Source: Anisakis pegreffii (Eukaryota; Nematoda; Chromadorea; Rhabditida; Anisakidae). Taken from it: a DNA stretch of 64,000 nt. Below the pieces are notes generated by a model. It saw only the letters and a list, made by a program, of their open reading frames with translations. It was not told the DNA's origin and searched no databases. Positions 41,201 to 54,600 of this stretch are shown here, piece by piece (within the stretch, counting starts at the first letter, position 1; the number at the start of each line of letters is the position of its first letter). The stretch lies in contig JAPYMA010002831.1 of the NCBI GenBank assembly GCA_035041965.1, forward strand, positions 1 to 64,000. Reading direction: 5' to 3'. Made by a program: the position numbers and the translations under genes.

Positions 41201-41396
41201 GAAAAGCAGTATTGGTATGGCGATGGAATATGGACAAGAAATGTTCATGTCGAATAATAGCTTATTTGATGAATTCGCGCTTACTACGTTATGTAAAGTG
41301 TATGGTGCACTTAAAATGCAAGTATTCCAGACTATTCTCAAGGAACACATGAAGGTCAGACGTAACCTGTTGAAACAGATTGAAGAAAGCGCCTAA
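38269..41396 (+). CDS. hpf1: Histone PARylation factor 1 (HPF1) homologue with PBZ zinc finger
   Basis: In animals HPF1 joins PARP1/2 to complete the active site for serine ADP-ribosylation at DNA breaks. Exons: 38269-38406, 38576-38728, 38940-39190 (or from 38992 with a different donor), 39826-40043, 40201-40329, 40745-40818, 41187-41396; about 390 aa. Residues 6-29 are a PBZ finger (CKFGARCYRRKYPKH...H). HPF1-specific blocks follow: LTFDELKADIGAKFLVS and FRFWG (human SLPEDFYHFWKF), GLRLVGVFDYI (LGLQLVGPYDIL), FSDTPSDAQPLLVHV (YFRDSPDEFPVYV), ASHGLGVVVDEKY, and IGMAMEYGQEMF (YGMGYELGMDLF). The catalytic region reads SLKEKSSIGM: ungapped, human D283-E284 correspond to Glu-Lys. The join between the second and third exons is the least certain; the other phases are consistent. 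The alternative upstream start at 38095 adds 58 unfamiliar residues. Confidence 0.9.
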
Positions 41397-43735
41397 TTTT
41401 GATTTATCGTTTACTTCGCATTATTACTATTATTGTTACTATCACATCTTTCGAGTTTACATTATTCGGGTTTGGCTGTACAAGTATTATTGTTGTAATT
41501 GATGTCTGTTTTGTTCCAATAGTGTGTATGAAGCAAACAGTGGTTTGTTGTTTTGATGCCGATATTATTAGTGTATTCATCACATTCTGACACGTTTAAT
41601 ATGTTGCATCATTTTGGTTAACAATTAATATTAATGACTGATTTCGTTGTTTTTTGTTCTTTAGAACAAAGTGGTCGCTTGTCGATCTCTAAAACAGCTG
41701 TTTAATTGCTCGTCGCTCATCAACAACTGTTTCATGTGATTGCTGAGTGGGACAGTTAAGTTGTTACTGCCATGCGATATCCGTAGTAAGAACACTTTGA
41801 TGTCTTATTTCTGAACGCTTTCGGTGGTAATGATTGAACATGTAATCCTCTCATTTGGAAGTATTTTTTATTTGGCTGTTTGATGAGATTTTGCTTTTTG
41901 TTCCCAAAAAATTATGTTGACGTGATTTCATCGCTTAACAATAGATTTACGTGCAAAAATTTGGGTTGAACATCAATATTTGTTCAAAATTCTATTACGA
42001 GTTAGCTCGTTGTCATGTGCACAATTCCGTTTGCTACTAATCTACTCCTACGTTGATATACTTCCCTATTCATGTTGACCTCCTTCCCCTTTCTTAGTTT
42101 GTCTTCCTCATTTAGGCAGTATCTCATTTCATTCCAATACATTAACCGTTATGATGCAAAATTCCACAGCAGCATTATTTATTATATGTGTAATGAAAAT
42201 AATGCACTCGTTTCATTAATCATCAATACAATATTATTGAATGGCGCTGTTGTACTAATCGCTTATTGCCTCAGGGTAACCGTTATGCATTATTTTATTT
42301 TCTTTTATCTGATTGATGATTCCGGTGATGGTGTTTGTAAATAGTTGAGATTTATATGTGTTGATTGCCGTCTTTATTACTGAAGTTTCATTCGATTGAG
42401 TGAATGGATAGGTTCGTTTTCATGCTTCACTTAATGTCCGATTATGTCCCGTTCTTGATATTCCATTCCAAAATCGATGCACGTTGTCTCAAAGCTTTTT
42501 GATACACTGCTTGATTTCGTTATTCTCTCACCGTTTCCAAAGTGATTAATACATGTTTCAGTATGCATTTCCTAATTTCTGTCTTTTTTATCAGTCATAA
42601 ACCTTGCAGTTCCTTGTGTACTATTCATGATCAGTTCCTTAATGGATGAGCAACCTACTCGAGCCCTAATTCCTTACAAAATTTCACAGTTAAAACTAAT
42701 GCCATCAAACATATCAACTCACCTGTCCGTGAACTTCTCAAATAGTATTGTATTTGATTGGTGTCGTTCTTAATATTCCTTTGATTCCCTGAACTGCCTG
42801 AAAATGTGCTTTTACTGGCGTCGTCGATATCTTCTATCTGTCTTGATCTCCATTAGTGATGATGTTTTATGGTTTCTAGAAGCTACGACGATAATGATCC
42901 CAGTGTTCAAAGGACTCATCATTTCCAGGACGGCTGGAGGGGAGTACAAAAGGGAAGTGTGAGCGGTTTTGAAGGTAGAACGTGGAAATGAGATATTGCA
43001 GTGCAATCTCGTAGTCGGAATTTATGTTTGTTGCATTGAGCAGTTCATCTTCAATCGCATTGAACCTGTATTGTGAAGGTGCATATATGTTGAATGAAGG
43101 TCGTCTTTATGTATTGTTTTATCTTTTTGAGGTGCTCTACTCTCGAAGAGTTTTTCTTTAAATTTCATTTATTCGTGTTGAACCGGTTGGCTGGTGATCT
43201 CGACTCGTGAAACGTTATCTTTCTAAGAGCATTTTCTTGGTCCGCTTCGCAAATCAATTATCGTCTGTATCGTATAACGAACAAAGCATGAAGCATACCA
43301 TATCATCACTTTATCTTTTGTTGTAAATGATACGTTTTTTGGTTATTATTTCTTTGTATGTTCATTCTTGCTGTGAATATTTGATTGATACTAATATAAT
43401 CATCAGCCCATCTGTATGCATTTTTTTTGGATTTCTTCGCCTTTTGCATTTATTGAAAGTTTCTTTTCATTAATTGTTTAGCAACCAAACCGTCATTTGT
43501 TCTTGTTTAAAATCATCTTTCATCATTTTCATTTTATGCAGTTGTTTTTTGTTCTCAATAAAGGTTTTTGTTTAGTTCGTTTTGTTGCTTTCAATACAAT
43601 GATATCGCTTTCTTCACATTCATAATCGCCATATTGGCAGTTCAGTGCAAATTTTGTGTGGATTGCTCGTTTCCGCGGGATCAGCGTAATACTAGTTCCG
43701 TCCACTTGTTTGAAGACATGAACCAACAATTTATT
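41397..43735. other. Intergenic stretch between converging genes
   Basis: About 2.4 kb of T-rich sequence between the HPF1 stop and the 3' end of the TMEM145-like gene. No exon or element was recognised. A minus-strand AATAAA near 43732 could serve the latter gene. Confidence 0.4.
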
Positions 43736-43869
43736 GAATATCTGTTTTTGAACGTATGAATGGATGGACAGTCAAAGCGGATCGAAGAATCCACTTGTTT
43801 GAAGTGTTTATCACCGCTTATCAAATTAAATTGACCCATTAAAGTGCAACGCAGTGTATAAAAGTACAA

Positions 43870-46800
43870 TTACAACGAACGATCAAATAAAATATTGAAG
43901 CGAAAATTCGTAGTATTTAAATAGTATAAAAGGAAGTTTGTTCCTGAAGAAGATGCACAGGTATTCGAAGATGAGAATGTGTAGAAGGAATGATTCAATT
44001 CAACGGTTCGGTTGTCTGTTTTGATGCGTAACTCGCTCTGAAATGTCGGTAGTTGCCGAGCGTTGCTGCACTCGGTGTAGCGTACTCTCAGCATTCGTAT
44101 AACGCATCTGTGCGAATATTCATTCGATAACTGTTGAGTATGTGAAAACAACGAATTTCACTGCATTAAACAAGCAAACCTCGTAGGCATTTTGTGGATA
44201 GTTGGCATCGTTCACTATGCAACTCGAGTCACCGATCTGCGCTGTCCTCACGTGATATGGAAAGTTTGCATTTGCACTCGATGGCCATGTAAGCATCTAA
44301 TATGAACATAATTACGATCTACGAGTAATATAAATGCGATCAGAATAATCATAGAGTAGATCACATCGGCAATATTTAGAAATAAGTGCAAGCCTCAGGA
44401 TGAATTTAACAGCAAACATAATCTCCCCTCCCTCCTCTGATTATGAGCATAATTCAAACGAATGAGGCCAAATTCAATTCAAGTGATATCTGCCATACTA
44501 CACAAAGGTTATAAATGCCATTTTTGAACATTTACTCAATCGTGCGATTTGATACTCATTTGCATCATTCGAATAAATTAGCGCAAGTAGAATGGAATAA
44601 ATTTTCAAGTAGAGTTTCAGTTCGCATACCATAAAGACAACGTAACCGTAAGCGACAACCACACAATCCACCAGATTCACAATTTCTTCTCGGACCCAAT
44701 TATCCAGTAAAAAATTCGCTATTACCACACTGATCGGATTCATCCAAAACCTTAATGAATACCACGACTGTATGGAATGTAATGACTGTTAAAAACAAGT
44801 ACGATGCTTCCCAAATATGATACTTCCACTCATTGTGGTCAAGATGACCGCATGAGGAATGCTCAGTGTTCAGCTTGAGCTCAAATGATCAGCGTAGAAA
44901 TGATGTTTCACGTATAATTACATCATAGAATACTGGTATTTCATCATTGTAGCCAAAGTTGATATAATAAAATTACTGTATCATCGTTTCTCTTAAGCTG
45001 CGCTTTATGAAACTATTCAAATAAAAAGACAATTGAATACTTATTCATGCTGCAGAAAGGTGGAAATTTCTCCTTCCAAATATCCAAATTTTTTGCGTCC
45101 CTATTCGGTGATCATTACAGCTACTGATTCATAGTTTAAATTCATTGTGAATCGATACACTTGTGTTAGCAGTCGTTCTGCGATCATGCAGAACGATTCT
45201 CATGTAAATTCTTCTAATGCTCAATGAATGAATAAAGCTAATTACAATTGTTCATTTACCATAGAGTCATTAAGACAGAAAGAACGAAATAAAAATTTCG
45301 TTTGAGTGGATATTTTGTGACCGTTAGATAAGCGCTAGTGCAGTACCAAATCCATGCGACGATTCTCAAACCGATCACTATGTAACCGGGAATCGACTCC
45401 GACATATACGTTATACGTGCTGGATCAAACATCTAAAATCGCCAGCAAATAAACTCTTTTATCTATTTTCTTCAGTCGGATGGATGGATCTCTAACAAAG
45501 CGATTTAACTGGTTGCACTGCAGAACAGAATAGAGCATTTTCATTGTGCAGCATTGCTGCAGGAATTCAAAAAGTCGTTCATTTTAAAATGAATGCAAAT
45601 TTTACGCGGATCTGCCAAATAAACATGGCCAAATATGTGACAATAAAGAGTGAAATCAAGGTCGCCATTTTCCATGCACCAGCATTCGAAAGACGCCCTC
45701 TTGTGATTGTATAACCTTTCGCTAGCAAAAGTAGTAAAAAGAGAAAAGATATTATAGCTGCAGCCCTGAAAATATTGTTGAGTATTGCTAGATGCTTCTT
45801 TGGAGGTAGTGTTGCAAAGTTTAAAAGCATAAAGCTGTTCTGAGGGAGGCATAAATTTTGACAGTTTGACAATTGATAACAAGTGAGTTGAAACCTTTTA
45901 ATGATAAATCGTCTTTATTTCTTATTGGTCTATTGTAAAACTCATCTCGTCACTATAACTCGCAGTTGAATTGTCAAGTGAATGTGTGCATAACATATGC
46001 ATGCATCACCAACTTAATCCAACCACTCGGATTCGCTTATTGATTGAGTGTGATGAATTCTTCGTTATGTTCAAAAATGTAAACGATTTCATTCGGAATG
46101 ATGCAATAGCTACCGAAATATTTGACCAAGTAACTTGACGAAAGGCATTCCAATCCCATCCTGAGCATATCGACCATATGCTGCGCACATGAAGAACAGA
46201 CCGAAGCATTCCAACACAATCGATTGCAAATAGAGTTTAAACGTTTGATGGAACAGATGCCGACTTCTTAGGATGCCTTAAAGTCATTATTATATCTCTT
46301 GGTAATTGATTTCTTGGTAGCGTATGCCATATTGTTTTTATTTATAACATCCATGAATGAAGACAACAGAAAGATTCCTCGAAAATAGTTCATTACGAAT
46401 TGACTTTATCGTAGGGTGAATTATTCCCTTCTGACCAAAACCTTTGATTGATTCCGTTTCGTTCACGAACACCTTTTGTAAGCGATTGCTCTGTGTTGGG
46501 CAGTGAGTTAAAATAAATATGAAACTAACATGCAACTGCAATTGCAGTTAAAAGTGACGACGTTGAAAAGAGGAGAAAAATTATATCAACTGGAAGTATA
46601 TCTGAAAAAAAATTCTTATTGCCGTATTGAAGCAAAAGCGACTACTGTGTAGCATTTTTTGGGCACACTACTGTGAATGTCGATTTCACTTTAGAATTTT
46701 AAAAATGAATTCAAGCAAATTTGAATTTTCGAAAGTTTTGTTCCAATTGTTGGCACTTTTCACAAAAAATTTATGGCAAGAACATTTAAATCAAATCAAA

Positions 46801-48666
46801 ACGATGCTTATATGACGGCGCTAATTTGAAATTTAAAACAAATAAGTTTGTAAGTTTGTACACTTCAGGGGCAGGGAAACGGGCTTAGTGAAATCAACAG
46901 TTAGGCAAAAACAGTTGCAAGAAAAGAAACGAATAGAAGTTGTGTCCGAAAACCGATAAACAATTTGATGTATTTCTCATAAATTATTCGAGAAGTTTGA
47001 TAATATCTTTGTTTTGAACGATATTTTAGAAAATTGTTGCTTAACATCATCGGTTTTCCATTACTATATAGATGTGTGAGTGATCATTTCGCTTTCATTG
47101 TGAGCACTTTCCGATGGAACAACTGAGCTTCACGTTACAGCATTTGCAAATAATCTTCAGCAATAAACACCACCACTGAGTATTCATTATATTATGACAA
47201 AGTATAAACCGATTCAAACAACTCAAATTCTCACAAAATTCGTCTGCTGAAAACTGATAAAACCATATCTCGTTTGGATCGCCATTCGTCATCGTAATAT
47301 CATATTCCAAGTACAGACCTTTCGATGAGTTGCAGTTACCCAGCGCCAAAAACCACCATCGTGAACGTTTCGAACTGAATTGTGCTGTAGTTGCGGATGA
47401 ACAGCATTCAAACAGAGGTAGATTTACATAGATTTTCAATAATTTATTCCGCACTGTGGTTAATCTAGTAAAAAAGTGTTAGTACATAAACAATATTTAA
47501 AAATTGACGATCACTCAGTGTTGTGCTCCACTTGAAAAGACTAAACTTTGCTGCTCTTTAGCGTTTGTTGATCAACTTCGAATGTTACTCACATGAATCT
47601 TCTATTGCCCTTACAATGAAACCAATCTTCGTCATTGCGTTTAAGAATTCGACAAGTCGCAATGCTATCGATAAAGGGTTCGTATTTTGTGAGATGTATT
47701 TGCTGGTTGTTGTTAGGGTCGAGTATATTTGCTTTTTCTTGACAAGTCTGGAACATTCAATTCGATTCACCATTTCATCTGATGTCAATTTGTGCTCATT
47801 GAAGGCCAATGCGAGCACAACGCTTACATCTGGCTCGCTTATGTTAAGTTGCCGAATTAAATGAGCACATCATGATATTCTAATTGCTTACAATGAGCAC
47901 ATCACGACATTGCTTACAATCTTGCGAATTATTTAAATACCTTTTCTCCCCATTTTTATCTATGCAATGCTGCGATTCTAAAAAATTTCTGGTCGACAAC
48001 AATCATCGCATAATCTTAAGTTTTTATTAAATTAAATTTCATCTACAGAATGATTTTCCAACCAAATTCGTTTCGTATACAGCGTTCCATTGTGATTCTG
48101 TATCGTAATATAAATATAACGTTTCCACTTGATAAGTCTGAAATGAAATTATGCAATAATTCGGACGAAAATCACGCTTCAAAACAGATATAATGTTTTA
48201 TCCTTAGGTACAACGCCAAACCAGCAACCAAACTATCAAACTGACATAAACATTCTTCTTTGAGCTGGATTTCAAAATGAAAATCATTTGTCTAAAAGGT
48301 ATGAATGAGAATAATCAATGTGTAGCAAACCACTGGATAACTGAGGATGTAATGCAGATTCCCAATTTCGGAGACAAAGCAGAAGCGATCGATGTACTCC
48401 CAACTCTAAAAGTAACTGAATTTTGATCTGCCAATTGACTGATTTGATTATCATCAACCAGAATCAGCCGAAGTTGTAGATACCTAATGAAATTCATTGA
48501 GCTTTCATTCTTGGTTTGCGATAGATAATGTTGGTAGTATCTGTATAATGTTGGTGTTGGTAGTATAATTACTCACCTCATTTGAAATCAATGTTCCATA
48601 AGATTTCTTACATTCAGAGCATTTGATTAGTAAACAAAGAGTGAAAAGCACGAAGAAGGCGTTCAT
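43870..48666 (-). CDS. TMEM145/GPR180-family seven-transmembrane protein
   Basis: Membrane protein with an extracellular N-terminal domain and seven transmembrane helices; ligand and exact role are not settled for the family. Twelve exons: 48666-48577, 48405-48331, 48137-48063, 47969-47941, 47464-47235, 46601-46530, 46276-46114, 45765-45606, 45432-45260, 44750-44630, 44296-44180, 44130-43870; about 521 aa. Signal peptide [16 protein letters not shown] at 1-16; ectodomain with [39 protein letters not shown] and FSADEF. Seven hydrophobic segments follow from about 168 to 400, including [20 protein letters not shown] after TM3-4 and [19 protein letters not shown] before TM7. The tail carries [11 protein letters not shown], as in TMEM145, then a poorly conserved end. 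All phases agree up to residue 435; the last exon rests on open frame and splice site only. AATAAA lies on the minus strand near 43732. Confidence 0.92.
47859..47917. repeat. Short direct repeat
   Basis: AATGAGCACATCA...TTGCTTAC occurs twice, at 47859-47890 and 47892-47917, the second copy shortened by 6 bases. It lies inside an intron of the TMEM145-like gene. Confidence 0.6.
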
Positions 48667-51160
48667 TTGCAACGCAACATTCTTCGTATAATATAGATTC
48701 ATGTAGAAATTGCGACACCAACGATTCAATACATCATTGCACGCCTCAGAATCATTCAACTTCAAATAAAACTTTTATGCACAACCAAAATTTGAGCCCA
48801 TATTCTCTGTGAGTGCGTACCAAATATAAAATCAAAATTGTCTCAGTTCAGTCTTTCAATTAATGTTGATTAGTTTTAATACATTCCACATCAAACTACT
48901 GATTCCACGAAGTAACCATCTAATATGGAAGTCAAAAATTTAGATGTTTTTCACTTGGATGGTGGCTGATTGCATTTGACAACAAAGCAATTTTAATATT
49001 ACATTGGATTCAAAAATGATCAAGGATGCTTGCTCGAACTTGAATGTAATTCGCAGTTTTTACTAGAACAATTAATCCGAATACCGTTTCAGAACTGAAT
49101 AGAATTTTGCAAAATTGGATACCATTTGAATGAGACAGATTGCAAGAATCAAAAAAGAGCACATAATAATATCGAATACAATATTAATCATCAGGTGCGA
49201 TTTATATAAGTTAAATATTGTGCCAAAGAAGTACACAAAATGAGAATTATTCAAAATTTTGCAATCGAATCAACAATAACAGTAAATGAGATGAACGTTG
49301 GAAGATAATAGAAACTTTAAATTAGAAACATTTATCTAAGTTTTGATCTGTTATAATCAGAGAACTTTATAACAAATATGTGAATAATAATGAAGTGATT
49401 GAGATCAACAGCTTTTTCAATAATTTCATACCATATTTGTTCAATTACAATTGTTTCATGAAACTGGCACTAGCGGTATCAATCGAGACGTGTTGCGATA
49501 AACTGCAATTAGTAAACGAATGGCAAGCATCATCACTTCAAAGCATTTAATTGGCAAGATGGCAATTTTATGAAATCGCGTTGCTATTAGCAACGATCCG
49601 ATACAATAAGATAAAAGTTTCTTTCGATATGAATTGTCAAATTCGTAAGGGCTGTACGCGTCTAATATGATAATTATAACTTATAAATATGCCGGTGTAT
49701 TGCGAATAAGATAATCGTTATTCAGTCAAATGAGCTGATATCTGATGACCGATTAAACCCATCACAAAATTAATACAAGCTACGAATAACGATATTCAAT
49801 AGCCATCGACAAATGATGTTGGATTAACTACGAAAAGTTGAAAAAGCATTCACATATAGATACAAAATAAAAGACGACAGACAGGTTGTTTGAAAAACAA
49901 TAGGAAAAAACGAAGGAAGCACTAGAATGAACATAGTAACAATGCAGATGGAACGTAAAAGTATCTAAATTAGTATTTTACTCAGGAGAAAAAGTTCATC
50001 TGTTTCATAGGATTGTCGTCGATGGCTATTGAGCGATCATAATTGGTTGCTATCGAAGGTGAAGGAAAAACATAGTGAACGATAGGAGATGGTGAGTTCA
50101 TTTCGTCAACAAATGAGCAAGCGATTATTCCACATATAAATGTAGCAGCGAGAGTATACTCGATAAAAACGAGTAGATAGAACGACGAAAAAGAATATTG
50201 ATGAAATTAAAAATACGATGGAAATGAGAAAATTTCTTGTGTTATTTAAGATTGTATTAACGAATAACAGCGAATAAGTGCTGAGAACAGCACGATTCAC
50301 GTAAAACAGTGAGAAAATTATCAGTTTCGCCAAAAATGCAAAATGGGCATGACATCAAGGAACTTACTCGAGAGTCTCTTATAAATTGTAAATCGCGACA
50401 TTCGTGAGATTCCATTTTTTCCGTCGCACATTATGCGTTCACGAGTGATCGCTAGCACTAATGTCTTGACTACGAACTTAAAAATATTATATCAATAAGT
50501 AAAATTTGTATAACTCTATTCCATCAAAATCCTCTAGAGAAAGTTTATTGCATGGACACATTAATCGCCATGATTACAAAACATCTAGAAAACCGATTCA
50601 TCGGCTAAGCAGAGACGTTAGCCAACAATTCCCTCACCTTGTACTTCTGACCATTGCCATTGCATATCGATATCGAAGAGAGCAAAAATTTTCATTTCTC
50701 GACCAATTTATTACACAATTTCACGCTATTTTATGGATACTTGTCGAAGTTCCCACTTCTTCCGTTGTTCATCATGACCGAAACATTCGGTGCCTGGACT
50801 CATTAGGCATGCACATGTATCTCAGTTGACTTATCCAATCCAAATATTCCTTGCCGAAAGATTCACGCCATTCAGCTAATGACAACTTGTTCCTTAGACC
50901 ACTGCCGAGCACTAATTGAATTTTTGAAAAATTCCACCTGTCAGCTGTCCCATTCGAACTAATTAATACTGTATCATTTTACAGCACCACTTCCCATGCC
51001 ATAGGAATGAAAGCATTAAATCAAAAAGAATTTCGTGCTATAGAAAGTCTTGTTGTAAAACACTCTCTTAGGCTCGATACTAGTTACATTCATTATTAGT
51101 TCATATCATCCACTTAAATTTGATGTTACGATACAGACCAGGAAAGTGTAGCCAAAAAAC
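48667..51160. other. Intergenic stretch, no supported gene
   Basis: Between the TMEM145-like start and the dynein 3' end. The frame at 50506-50829 (+) and those at 49072 and 50106 (-) show no family motif or splice support. A minus-strand AATAAA at 51164-51169, about 480 bases past the dynein stop, is a poly(A) candidate. Confidence 0.4.
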
Positions 51161-51647
51161 GAATTTATTACAACTTAAATGTTTTTATAAATAAAATGAT
51201 GACAACGGATTACAAGCCCGAATAACAAAAAACAATTGGACGATATAGCCAATATTACAGAGAATTACGAATGATGCAAATTATTTCAAAGAAGAAAAGA
51301 GGAAATTGAAAAATACTAGTTTACAGAGAAGAAAAATTGAAACATCGAATAAAATTTCAAAGTACGAAACTTCAAACGTTCAATCACAATAATTTAAGAA
51401 GTTCAAACAGTTCCAAAGTATCATGGAGTAGGAAAAAATAATCGAAATTAGACTGTCATGATGCCGGACGATCTACTGGAATATAAAAACGAGTAAAAGA
51501 AGATAACAGATCGACATGTGGATATGAAGAGTAGCAAAACGGTTTTATCGGGTTCAATTAACAAGAATGCTTAATGCATTTTGAACTTCACGACTATTTA
51601 ATATCCGTCCACGAAGCAATCAACAAAATTTCGAAGCGACCGAAATT

Positions 51648-54600
51648 TCATGACAGAGCATTATTTGACGTGACTGCAACACTTCTCTCGTAGAAAACAG
51701 TCTTCTCAACATTACCAGGATCGAAATCCAAAGTGAAAAGCAGATTCTTACGATCGCGATATAAATACACCGGTAAAGTGATTGCACTTGATGGACTTGG
51801 TTCACGTGTCCATGTTAATGCCACTGTATGCATTTCAGTACTTACATCATCAACGACCGCTATTCTATTACCCTTCTTGCATTCGGCACCCATTACACGT
51901 AGTCCTTAAACGTTCACTTTATTTTCAAACTATCGTGAAACTTTCTCATATTTCTGATCGTAGCAAAATGAATTTCGAATATTTAGATGAAACAAAAATC
52001 AAATCCGAAGAGATGTTACAACTTTCAAGAGAAAAGACCTTTTATTTTGAAACTATCAACTTTGTCCTCATCAACACCCACTTCAATACGCATATTCAAC
52101 TCTTCCAATGACCACTGATTTGATTGTGCCACCAGCTGTCGAGTTGCTGTGATGAACGCTTCTGGCGAGAACATACCACCAAGCCAAACAGTTTCCTTCT
52201 AAATGTGTTATGCATAAACATATTCATCATTAGCAATGCAAATTGACAATACTTGTTGTCATGTTACGATTATTTTCTAGTAACAATTATGCCGAGCATA
52301 AAACCTTGAGCGCAGGAGAATTTGCGAATTTGCTCAGTTGATTGACACGTTCCCCAAAGTCGTGTATCCAAGCCATCACAGTGACACCTTTCGGTACAGT
52401 ATATCGTAGCCAGCCAGTTGGTACAACACCTTTATTCAACGCTGATGTTAAGGCTCTTGTATGATTGTTTTGCTTTTGTTCACCTCTACATACTGCATGA
52501 ACCTGAACACAAATGCATTCATATGCATGAAATAACAAAATTCATTAAAACATCGTTATAATCAACGTTTCGTTTTGATATATGAAAACAAAGATCCTGA
52601 TCTTGTTTTGAGAGAACGCATTAAGTGCGTTCTCTCAAATAGTAATAATGGACAAACAAAACAAAACAACAATGATGAAAAGCGATAAATCATCTATCAG
52701 CAACCTCCTGTAAATCAGCTCTTACGTCTGTGAGAAGTAATATTCCATGATTAATTTCACGTTCAAAGAAGCGGAACAGTGGATCTTTGATATTATCAAC
52801 TGTTCGCCTCATTTTCGTAATACTCTGAAACAACGATAATAATTAAAATTTGAAAAAATGATGTTGTCAAATCAAATTACATTTTACGCTCAGATGAATC
52901 TTTTTTTCCCAGCCAAAAATATTTACGCAGCATTGATATGGCTTCGCAATGATGAACAGAATTCACAGAAACAAAGCCATATTTACTACTTATCAGTATA
53001 TACACAAATAAAAAACGAAAAAGCTATTAAGAAGAACATCTTCTATACTTTTGGTAGCATCTTGAGCCACTGGGAACTTTGTTCAGCCAAGATACTCATC
53101 CATGGAGGTGAACGCACTTTCTGATCATCACCAGCGAATGCCAGCTCTTCATCAGACACTTTCAACAGATTTGCCAGCATCTCTTCACCTTAAATTTCAA
53201 TTTCCTTACCGCTTTGTGCATACAAAGATTAAATGAACTACTCATTTACTACTGCTCACTTCACTTCAAAACGCTGAAAAAGAATGATAGACGACGAGAT
53301 CAGCCGAGGTAACATACCTCTAACGGTGAGTAACACTTTCTCCGCGTTATTAGGTAAACCAAGCCAATTCGGTAATTGCAGCTGATGGATTTGATCAGCC
53401 CACATCAGTAAATGCTCTCGTGAATGTCCATCTGGTATACAAAGGTTTGCAGACTTGCCATCAATATTACTGATAAGCACTCGATCAGAATCGAACGATT
53501 TCGGTGTGAACAATTTCGCCAAGAAACAATCCAAAAGTTTCTGAAAATTGAATGATAAAATTCTAACCAATGAATCTAATCGAACCACTGTTCTCTTCTC
53601 TAAACACAACACTCAGCATTCATATGAATATGCAACAAAAACAAATGTCGACTGATACAAAATAAATATAACCTGATCAAATTCGTTATCGATTTTGCCA
53701 CCATAAATGCACTGTGACAATAAGGTTTGCAGTGTATGCCACGGTAATTTTTCAGGTGAAACATTTGTTCGCCCCATTGCGATTGAATCGACAGCAGAGT
53801 CTAGTGTATCACATGCGACACGCAAATCAGCATCAGAAAACTCATACGAATTCGCCCATCCAAGCGGTGTATAACGCATTCGTTCTTGTACAAGCGCATG
53901 TAGCCAGCACATTAAGAAGTAGAGCCGTGTTCGTTCAGTTGGTGGTTTCGCCATACGTTGTGGAGCCAATGATGTTAAGGACCGCAATAAATTGGCCTAA
54001 AACGTTCAGTTGATGGTTTTATGCTCGTTTTCATGCTATTCACCGCGATCAGAACGCCACTCAATTCAGACGCATTACGAAGAGAATACACAAAACTGTA
54101 TTTTGTGAGATTAAAAAGAAGTTAGTGAAAGTACCTTGAGACCTGTAGCAGGTTCGAACACGACAACACGCGAAGCACGAAGAATTGAGGCTGGAAGTTT
54201 CGGGTGTATTTCAGCAGTAAGCAACAAACGGAATTGAGGATGTGGTTTAAGTGTATGCAGGCGTTTTTCGAGTTGAGTTAACCATGATGGAGCCAAATGA
54301 ACATTTTTCAGAAGAATCCAACGACCAGACTTGGATGCTGAATGAAGCACACTGTCTGCCTGAGAGAAGCCTTCAGCCGAACCTGCAATTGAAAGTTTCA
54401 ATATTTAATAACATGACCGTTCAACCTACGACAGTTGTATGATTGTTTCAATCTGATGAATGAAAAAACGTAAATTATATCAAACAAATGAACACAAAGG
54501 AGCCAAATGAGTAAAAGGCGAACCGATAGCAATTGAAGTCACTTCTCGAGCCATCTCAACGGCTAGATCCGCAACTCTACCGGATGCATCGTAACCAATC

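Noticed and set aside
47585..47860. Minus-strand frame with a strong donor (GTGAGTAAC) that could be an exon of the TMEM145-like gene
   Set aside because: The neighbouring exons 47969-47941 and 47464-47235 join in phase without it and reproduce the family sequence; this frame would disrupt it.
48195..48292. Possible extra exon with ECLCQF between exons 2 and 3 of the TMEM145-like gene
   Set aside because: Phase-compatible, but the family has no insertion at that point.
50506..50829. 107-codon plus-strand frame upstream of the TMEM145-like gene
   Set aside because: Composition and lack of any motif or splice context suggest chance.
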